This document shows, piece by piece, positions 20,578-27,362 of a stretch of 27,362 nucleotides of DNA. Numbering within the stretch: the first letter of the stretch is position 1; each line of letters starts with the position of its first letter. This stretch comes from Gonapodya sp. JEL0774 (lineage: Eukaryota; Monoblepharomycota; Monoblepharidomycetes; Monoblepharidales; Gonapodyaceae): NCBI GenBank assembly GCA_027604505.1, contig JADIIX010000211.1:912-28273 (forward strand). Direction: 5' to 3'. The notes under the pieces are model-generated. The model ran no database searches and was not told where the DNA came from. It saw nothing but the letters and a program-made list of their open reading frames with translations. Position numbers and translations under genes: made by a program.

Positions 20578-23108
20578 TCACACAACGGTAACATTCGAAT
20601 CCACTTTTGAAAGAGGCTTCCTTCTCTTTTGTGGTACAGATGTTGCTCTGTGGAGTGCAAACACAGCCGCCGCCAAGAAGATCAGGCACATGGCAATGAG
20701 CACCATCAAGTTGACGAGGATGGAAGGAGACTCGAGGCTGAAGAAAGATATTACCTGCAAGCGTGCATATAAAGCCTCAATGTTATGCGCAGAAAGAGCG
20801 TTTTGTGTGTTTTGTCGGTACTCACATCTTCGCCAGTGGGGAACTGACAGGCTCCGGGGATGCACTCGAAAGTCGCACCTTGAAATTCGTTGTTCAAAAT
20901 AACTGTGAGAACGTAGCGAGACACGGAAAGCCACTGGATCCACCTGTTTTGGGAGAACAGCGGAGAAAAGTGGTCCTGAGAAAAGCTGACCATCTGTTGC
21001 GACAATCCTCGACCGCACATACCTGAGAGCTACCGGGATGGATAGCTGGTTCACGAGTCCTCCTGCAAACAACATCGAAAGAGTAGCAACCATTGGGAAG
21101 ATCATCTGGGCAATTTGCGGGTTTGCGAACATTCCTCCAACCCAGTATCCCATCGATATGTAAGCGAGAGAGTTGAGCGCAAGGGCAGCCATGTAAATTC
21201 CAAATCGACCTGCGATCGGGTTGAGCCCAGTCATCCAATAAATGATCACGGCAGCGAGAAACGGTCCCAAGAAGGAAACCGGCGCGTTCACGATCAACTC
21301 TGCCAGAAACCTTGAGACGATCCCGTACGTTCCAGCACGTCTTTCACGAATCATGAGCTTCTTGCTCTCGGTGAAGGTAGCCAGAAGAGGCATGACAGAA
21401 GAAAACGCGCCTGATTTGCAAAACAACGTCAGCACTCAAACCGCGCTGGAAGCGTCGAAAAGTCCATTACCATTCATGGGAAGAAACTGCATGATGCCAA
21501 GCCGGGACTGAACTCCGCCTTGCGAATAATCGAGGCGAAAGAAAACGAAGCCCAAGAGTATCCCCATAATTGCCGTGTTACCAATAATGGTGCTGTTGTA
21601 GAATTCGTCAGGACGAGCTGTGGAGTTTCGGTTGCACCACAAAAGTGATGAACTCACGGAAGAAGTGATCTATCCCTGAACGTATTTGTGCCGTGTCTGT
21701 GGACGAGAAGGAAAAGTTCCGTAGACATTGAATTCTTGGAATAGTTCGATCGCTCTGGAAGCTTCAGTGGCACCGTTGGACTCTCTTTGGTGATCGCGGC
21801 TCTTTCAGTAACAGCCCATGCCTCGATGAGCGCAGTGGTAGAGTCCATAGAGTCTGAAGACGATGTTGTTTTCGATGATACCGTTGCTCCTGACAGAACA
21901 TCCAAAAGATCTACCGGGGTCAAGCAAAGACACTATTCAATCATGCAGTAAGATAAAATAAATCAAGATTATGAGCCTACTTACAATCTCCTGGGTTTGT
22001 TTGAGGGGGCAGGGGGAATCCAAGTGATGCAAAGTGAGCGATCGCTTCCGAAAGAGGGCCAAACCAGACCGTTCTTCCCCCCGCGAGTAGGTGAATCTTG
22101 TCAAAAAGATCCAGGATCGTCTTTCGGGGTTGGTGTATGGTGCACATGATCGCCATGTTGTGCGATGACGTGAGCTTCTTGAGAACTTCTATCACGGAGA
22201 ACGCTGACGCCGCATCCAAGCCCGAAGTTGGTTCGTCAGCGAACAGGATTCTGTCGGCAAAATAGTTTATTGATCAAATGATTTTGCTCTCAGCCGGCGC
22301 GCACTCACTTTGGTTTGGTTATAATTTCGATCGCGATCGATAATCGTTTCTTTTCACCACCCGATATCCCACCAAGCTCGGGGGTTCCAATCCTCGAATG
22401 AGCCACCTGGAAATATTATTGTTGTTTAGAGACCCTTGGATGCAAACTTTGATTCACCGGTAGGGTGATCGTCTCGAGAGTTCACCTTTGTCAATCCCAT
22501 TTCCTCCAAGATCTCATCCACCAAGCGCTGCGAATCCTGAGACTGAGGGGCCCGAAGACGAGCTTGGTAGAATAACGTCTCACGAACCGTGAGATTCTGT
22601 GTGTAGTGTCAGTAGAAGCAACTGAACTGGAGAGATTCGCGACAACACACAGGCAAATAGATATCCTCTTGCTCCGAGAAGCCAACCGATCGCTTCCACC
22701 ACGATGATGGGAGGGTTTCCCGGGAGTGGCCATTGACGAAGACACTTCCCGAGAATTCAGCCGATGCAGACACACGACCCGCGATAGAGTTGAGAAGTGA
22801 CGTTTTCCCTACATATTGAGTAAAGAGTGAATGTAAACGCGTTAAGCGGCGATTCGGGGAGTGAAACGAACCAACACAGACTCACCTGACCCAGAAGCAC
22901 CCATTATAGCGATTATCTCGCCACCTTGGATTCCACCATTCACGCCAGAGATGATCTCTTTGGTCACCTTCTTGCCTCGGAGTGGTCTGATTTCGATAGA
23001 GTACGAGATGGCTCGCCATGTCAGTCTAAGAGGGGTCGAAGCGGAACCCGTCATTTCAAACAGCGCAGCAGATTCGTGGGGGGCGACAAAAGATTCATTC
23101 GAAATCAT
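20578..23108 (-). CDS. ABCG (White-type) half-transporter, 10 exons
   Basis: Exons: 23108-22886, 22808-22651, 22596-22486, 22406-22309, 22250-21985, 21910-21658, 21592-21471, 21410-21023, 20943-20826, 20754-20578; 637 residues, a normal half-transporter length, all phases consistent. Nucleotide-binding domain first: Walker A GASGSGKTS (about 70-78) split by intron 1, LTVRETLFYQARLR, signature ISGGEKKR (about 178-185), Walker B ILFADEPTSGLDA and H-loop CTIHQPRK, then GRTVWFGPLSEA. The membrane domain follows with spans around TIIGNTAIMGILLGFVFF, PVSFLGPFLAAVIIYWMTG, FGIYMAALALNSLAYISMGY, QMIFPMVATLSMLFAGG and LMVLIAMCLIFLAAAVFAL, and the conserved NEFQGATFEC extracellular loop. Works as a homo- or heterodimer exporting lipids or hydrophobic compounds; the substrate is not readable. 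The intron at 21593-21657 has a nearer CAG, but only the distal acceptor keeps the phase. The signature starts Ile rather than Leu or Val, a mild variant. Confidence 0.95.
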
Positions 23109-24058
23109 CGTTGATTTCCTTAACTTTGCTCAATTGAATGTGCGAACCTTTATGTACAGTTACAAATAGACGCGCAACCATGATCCACCCCGCAACTGGG
23201 CCGCGCACAACCTTGCAGCGCCACGTCCGCGGGCTAGGCAAAACCGCTTTATCCCAAATATATTTTTTTTTTCTCGTTTCCTTTCCTCTGCGATTTGTCG
23301 ATATTGTAGCTATTTTCGTTGGGAGAGGAGGATGTACTTTTGGCTTTTCTAGTGTGAAGGGTGGTTGAAAGTGACGTGAGTTGGGAAATTGGCTCCTCAG
23401 ATGTGAATCGCTCGTAACGTGGAGTATGTTGTTGGAAGAATTCGAAATGATGCGGATCCCATCTTGGAGTAGCCTTTTTATAGCACTCGAACATCTCCAA
23501 ATTGATAATCGGTACGTTCTCGTACATTCGAGTTTGGAGTTCTCACATGGGACAACCGTCGGTGCAAACACCACGCGTCGCACACTTTTGAAATCGTCTA
23601 TTTCTGGCGAGGTTGTAACCATGTCGCACGTGGTGGTTCGTTGACTTTTCACTCTCACCCCCGTAGTACGTCCCTAGTCCCCAACCGCCTCAACGCTCAC
23701 ATGGGACAAACGTCGGTGCAAACACCACGCGTCGCACACTTTTGAAATCGTTCATGCTACCAGGAACACGTCAGCCAAATTAATCATCTTATCGATGACC
23801 CGAGGAGGTTTTCTGATGGATTGATACCAACTTCATTGGAGAATAGATTTCTTCCAGCTCGAGAAGCCAATCCAGCGGAGAATCATCTCCACAAAGAAAG
23901 TGATTCCCACAAAGCACTCTGTTCCAAAAAGGGCAAGTTGCGAAGTCGTGTTTTTCGGTTGGTGTCATTTTCCGGGAAGCGCTGAATTCAGGTTCTTTGC
24001 GGTTACCTGTGCCCAGCGGTATTGGTCCAGGTGCGGAACACTCAATAAGCATATATCC
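23109..24058. other. Upstream region of the ABCG gene, with a direct repeat
   Basis: No supported gene. A 187-codon minus frame (23095-23658) overlaps the ABCG start and looks like a shadow of the repeat-rich upstream region. The two 56 bp repeat copies at 23542 and 23696 lie 430-640 bp upstream of the ABCG start codon. Confidence 0.45.
23542..23751 (+). repeat. 56 bp direct repeat, two copies (23542-23597 and 23696-23751)
   Basis: The copies share CTCACATGGGACAA, then CGTCGGTGCAAACACCACGC and GTCGCACACTTTTGAAATCG, and differ at a single base (C versus A after GGGACAA). They are in the same orientation with 98 bp between them. Position upstream of the ABCG gene makes them either a recent local duplication or paired regulatory elements. 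Confidence 0.95.
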
Positions 24059-24515
24059 ATGATGGAGATTAGGATTACAGCAGTGAATAATATGTGGAGG
24101 CGGTACGCAGTTCTAGAGGACTCTGGATCTGTGATCAGCCTGAACCAAGTAAGTCACGATCGCTTCACATATACGCATCATTCACCCACCTTCGTACTTG
24201 TTTTCGCCACAGGGGGATATTTCCCCCGAGCTCCGATTCATCTCCTTGAAAGAGACCTTCTGCCCCGGTGAGTGGCCGCCTGATCTGTGGACCACCATCT
24301 TCCAGATGAACGAAGCTCCCGAGCCGTGGGATCCTCCAATGCAGGGGATTCATTTGCTCCAGAACATCCATCAAAGGCCACACCCGGAGTCCGGTCCCCA
24401 TGCTTCCGGGCCGTCCGAAGGCGGAACTTGCTTCATCTCTGTCCGGAGACCGACCATCGCCAGCAGCGTTCTCGTTCGGACGGTTGAGTATGCTGTTATA
24501 TATCATGGGCTGTAA
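24059..24515 (+). CDS. Doubtful small gene, 2 exons, unknown function
   Basis: Exon 24059-24148 (MMEIRITAVNNMWRRYAVLE, then DSGSVISLNQ), intron 24149-24212 (GTAAGT donor, CCACAG acceptor, 64 nt), exon 24213-24515 (GDISPELRFISLKETF, then CPGEWPPDLWTTIFQMNEAP) give 151 codons less the stop in phase. I recognise no domain. A GTGAGT within the second exon (about 24270) may be another donor, which would change the C-terminus. The frame is open upstream of 24059, so the start is uncertain. The minus strand is also open here (24165-24506), so this may be chance. Confidence 0.3.
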
Positions 24516-24613
24516 TGTTTGTCATGATTCTGGTGTTGCTTTATCCGAAACTCAAATTATGCTTCATACTGCGCACTATAAAGTGTATGAAAGTTGGTTG
24601 TGGGCAATCCACA

Positions 24614-24656
24614 GAGCACGCGTCGAGTATATGCTCGGCATACTCGACGCGTGCTC
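24614..24656. repeat. Perfect inverted repeat (17 bp arms, 9 nt loop)
   Basis: Left arm 24614-24630, right arm 24640-24656, loop ATGCTCGGC. The left arm begins GAGCACGCGTCGAG and the right arm is its exact reverse complement. The decamer TGCTCGGCAT appears in the loop/right arm start and again just after the hairpin. In RNA it would form a very stable stem. It lies in the intergenic region 168 bp before the PLD gene start; no open frame depends on it. Confidence 0.95.
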
Positions 24657-24823
24657 GGCATCGCAAGACATGGACTGCATTTGATCATAGCAGAAATGAG
24701 AAGCAAATGCCATTTCAGTCTACTACATATTATGCTGTAATTGATAAACTTGGGCGGGCAGGCAGGCTCATCTTCAACTCAGACCCCTACCTGTGTGTCA
24801 CCCAAAAACTGCCGAACAAACGA

Positions 24824-26232
24824 ATGTCTCACCTGCAAGGGGGTCCCCCGAAAGTCTTTTTCTTTCCGTCGCAAGAGAATATTTTGGAATTGATTGGGCT
24901 AGTCGATGGCGCCAGGAGTTCGGTGAGGCCAGAGTAGGCGGATGAATGAAGATGAATGAAGCTAACTCCGGCCCAGCTTGACATCTGCGTTTACACAATC
25001 TGTGAGAATCGGATCTCTCGCTCGATTGATGCTGCCCACCACCGTGGCGTTCACGTGCGGATAATTACGGATGATAAGGAGTCCACACGGTCTGGAAGCG
25101 ATATTGTGCAGTTGGGGAGCGTCGGAATTCCGATTAAGAAAGATGTGATGTGAGTCTTGATAGTTGAGAAACTCGCATGGTGAGCATGATAGAAAAGGTC
25201 CTGTCTGGTGATTGAGCTTCTTGGTTGTTCCTCTTCAGACCCACATCTGAACACCCTGGCGGCATGATGCACAACAAATTTATGGTCATAGACAATGCGA
25301 TTGTTCTTACGGGGAGTTTCAACTGGACCCGGGCGTGAGTTCTCAACGAGTTGTAGATATGGTAGATTCTGGTACACCTTGTCCTCGTCTTCCTCTCATC
25401 CAGTGCCTACGAGTTCAATTACGAGAACTTCTGCATCCTCTCTAACCCACACGTCGTCGCATCTTATACTCAAGAATTCAACAGCCTTTGGGAGCAGGGG
25501 CGGGGAGCTCGATCTCATGTGGTATCGCATGGGGACGGTACTAGGGCCGCGTTTTTCCCAAGTGAAGAAAGCAATAGAGAGTTGGGGAGCTGGCTAGAGC
25601 AGACGAAATCGTCGGTGGGTGTGTGACGTCTTTACTTTCCTCTCCCAACCATAATCAACGTGTTCCCTGTAAACATCAGCTCGATCTGTGCGTATACGAC
25701 CTCACTGGTAGGTTTTCCCTCCAACTCAGTCCACCGTGTCAGCCAACTGATCCCCAACCGACCAGACTCCAAGCTCACTCGCATCCTCCTCGCACTGCGT
25801 CAGCGCAATGTTAACATACGCATCCTGACCGACGGGCAGCAAGCACGAGTACACCCTAGAGATATCCAGGAGCTGCAAAGGGAAGGTGTTCCTGTAAAAA
25901 TGTACCAGGGGTGAGTGAAGATACGGAATACTGTATCGCTCGTACGATCGTTCCAGCTGAAGAAACTCCGGAATAGTGATCACCTAATGCACCACAAGTT
26001 CGCTGTGCGTGACGAAACGGCAGCACTCACTGGTACGTATCACAGAGAGAAGCGTTTTGAGTGGTACGTTTCGTGATAATCGCTTCCTGCGTCCTCCCCA
26101 CCCTCGTTAGGATCGTACAACTGGAGCAACATTGCCCGATACGACAACCGTGAAAACATACTTTTCTTGCAGGAGTCCCAGCCCGTGGGACAGTTCAGGG
26201 ATGAGTTTGAGCAGCTATGGCGAATTATGTAG
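24824..26232 (+). CDS. Phospholipase D-superfamily protein with two HKD domains (PLD6/Zucchini-like tandem), 8 exons
   Basis: Exons: 24824-24922, 24977-25149, 25239-25334, 25404-25614, 25680-25707, 25766-25910, 25977-26032, 26111-26232; 309 residues, phases consistent. The first half: VFFFPSQENILELIGLVDGA, LDICVYTICENRISRSIDAA, GVHVRIITDD, then HKD motif HNKFMVID (His 102, Lys 104, Asp 109) and GSFNWTR. The second half repeats the layout: AAFFPSEESNRELGSWLEQ, LDLCVYDLT, NIRILTDGQQAR, HHKFAVRD (His 256, Lys 258, Asp 263), GSYNWSNIARYDN. Both HKD motifs are complete. PLD6/Zucchini proteins have one HKD and act as homodimers (cardiolipin hydrolase or single-strand nuclease); here two halves sit in one chain, so an active site could form within the monomer. 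No N-terminal membrane anchor is seen, unlike mitochondrial PLD6. Exon 5 is only 28 nt. Converges on the SnoaL-like gene. Confidence 0.92.
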
Positions 26233-26450
26233 AAGGGCACATGAGAACTGCTTCCTTTTCTTATTCGATAATACCGTCAATTATTTATGTACTGCCATGC
26301 TGTGTGGTCATGGCGAGATGACAATTGCTATTATTGAATATCTTCGAATGTCCGCTTGGTCCTTGGTGGTCGAGTTTTGAGAGATGACTATCGAAATCCA
26401 GTTCAGACACATCTTGGTGCATTCTCAAATCGACGAAAACAGCATATACC

Positions 26451-27187
26451 TCAAAGCTTCCCCTTAAGTTCTTCCGTGACTTTCTGCATGATTGACCTCC
26501 CGCTTCCCTTCGTCTGCCACCATACAGCATACCGTGAGTCCACATGTTCCCGCACGTTGACAATCTTCCCACTCTCGTCGAAGGTGAAGAAGAGGGTCAT
26601 GTCCGAGCCGTATGGTTTTTTGTCACTCGTGATGGAGGCAGGGGTGGTCTGGATGAAGTAATAGGACGAAGTGTCAAGAGGGATATACTCAGCACTCAAT
26701 GTCAGCCTGCTGTAATCGAATCCGCACACTTCGTTCAAAATATCATCATCAAGACCATAATATAATCTTTTTGAGAGCTCAGACCTCCTTGGTGTTAGTA
26801 CACCGGCCACTTGACCTTTTCCAACCATACAACTCACCTCAACAACTACCAAGTTGCCATCGCCTGCTACTGAAGCAATGTTCCAGCCGAAGTGATCAAA
26901 ATGCTTGACCATGGTTTTCATGTAAGTCTCCTGAATCTTCCGTGATTTCGTTGGCTGTTTGAGCGAAGATGGCCGTATCTTTTATCAACGATGAAAGAAA
27001 AAGGAGCTGTTGATGATGCTGCGATCGCACGGTGGCACCATTCCAGTCACGGTGAATGGAACCTCACCTCCCATGTTAGATCTTCCGAAGTGCAATCGGC
27101 AAAAGCTTTCGCGACATTCTTCTCAGTAAGTAGTGAAAGAAAGCGCAACGCTACGTCCTTGTTTTGTGTTGCGAGCGCGCTAGTCAT
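26451..27187 (-). CDS. SnoaL/NTF2-like fold protein, 3 exons
   Basis: Exons: 27187-27068, 26954-26838, 26687-26451; about 157 residues. The start MTSALATQNKDVALRFLSLL, the ADCTSEDLTWE block, VAGDGNLVVVE and TLFFTFDESGKIVNVREHVD match the layout of SnoaL-like (NTF2-fold) proteins, small cone-shaped domains found as polyketide cyclase-like or steroid isomerase-like enzymes and as ligand-binding domains. Catalytic function cannot be assigned. The second intron is uncertain: as modelled (26688-26837, 150 nt) it is long and contains a TACTAAC branch-like site with a nearby AAG, so it may hide a short exon or use other ends; the minus frame stays open through it. Intron 1 (27067-26955) joins WE to PTKSRK at phase 0. 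Confidence 0.75.
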
Positions 27188-27362
27188 GGAACAAGTGGCG
27201 ATGGTATTAAATGTGTGTTGTTGGGGAGAATCGGCAAATTTCTAACCGAGAATGGAGGAATAGGACAGGGCTGTGGGACATACAATAGTGGGTTTCAAAG
27301 TTGACTGAAATCGAATTATAATACGCACATTCTCGGCGACTTAAAACCGTCTCCCAGCACAT

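Noticed and set aside
23095-23658. 187-codon minus-strand open frame
   Set aside because: Overlaps the ABCG first exon in another frame and runs through the direct repeat; no domain or splice continuation.
24614-24656. Helitron 3' terminal hairpin
   Set aside because: No CTRR end follows the hairpin within a few bases and no Rep/helicase coding sequence is in the window.
1-27362. Prokaryotic or phage defence system, CRISPR array or operon
   Set aside because: Genes are spliced, eukaryotic and separated by spacers; repeats found are not CRISPR-like.

Overview
This window looks like nuclear DNA of a flagellated, zoospore-forming fungus, most probably a chytrid. It is intron-dense: nearly every gene is cut by 54-150 nt introns, mostly with GTGAGT/GTAAGT-type donors and short CTGAC/CTAAC-like branch sequences. 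One gene encodes an outer dynein arm docking-complex subunit, which implies a motile cilium, while the rest of the gene set (GH15, ABCG half-transporter, SGNH hydrolase) fits a fungus. The chytrid assignment is an inference from gene content. There is no rRNA, tRNA, CRISPR or bacterial-type operon that I can support.

Layout, left to right. 43-919 (+): C-terminal half of a SMYD4-like SET/TPR protein entering from the left edge. 1056-2784 (-): eight-exon serine beta-lactamase-family hydrolase, convergent with it. 3320-4479 (-): unknown single-pass membrane protein with a PPxY motif. 4864-5560 (+) and 5612-5780 (-): relics of a second SMYD4-like N-terminus and of the beta-lactamase 5' end, apparently a decayed duplicate of the 0-2.8 kb gene pair. 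6062-10025 (-): ODA1/CCDC114-type dynein docking protein. 10548-13656 (-): complete 14-exon GH15 glucoamylase/trehalase-like enzyme with one GC-AG intron. 13.7-17.0 kb: gene-poor, with a 61-66 bp tandem repeat, a diverged direct repeat, and a frame-disrupted candidate secreted protein. 17026-18485 (-): SGNH/GDSL hydrolase. 18.5-20.6 kb: poorly resolved. 20578-23108 (-): ten-exon ABCG half-transporter. 23.1-24.8 kb: a 56 bp direct repeat, a doubtful small gene and a perfect 17 bp hairpin. 24824-26232 (+): phospholipase D-like protein with two HKD domains. 26451-27187 (-): SnoaL/NTF2-like protein.

The exon models were built by hand: each intron was required to have a donor and acceptor, keep the phase and restore a recognisable family motif. 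For the beta-lactamase, ODA1, GH15, SGNH, ABCG and PLD genes all exon lengths add up to a whole number of codons. The neighbours do not form an obvious pathway; they look like independent housekeeping and accessory genes, mostly on the minus strand. I found no convincing new multi-gene system. The most interesting items are the fused double-domain PLD, the decayed segmental duplication, the hairpin and the disrupted secreted-protein candidate.
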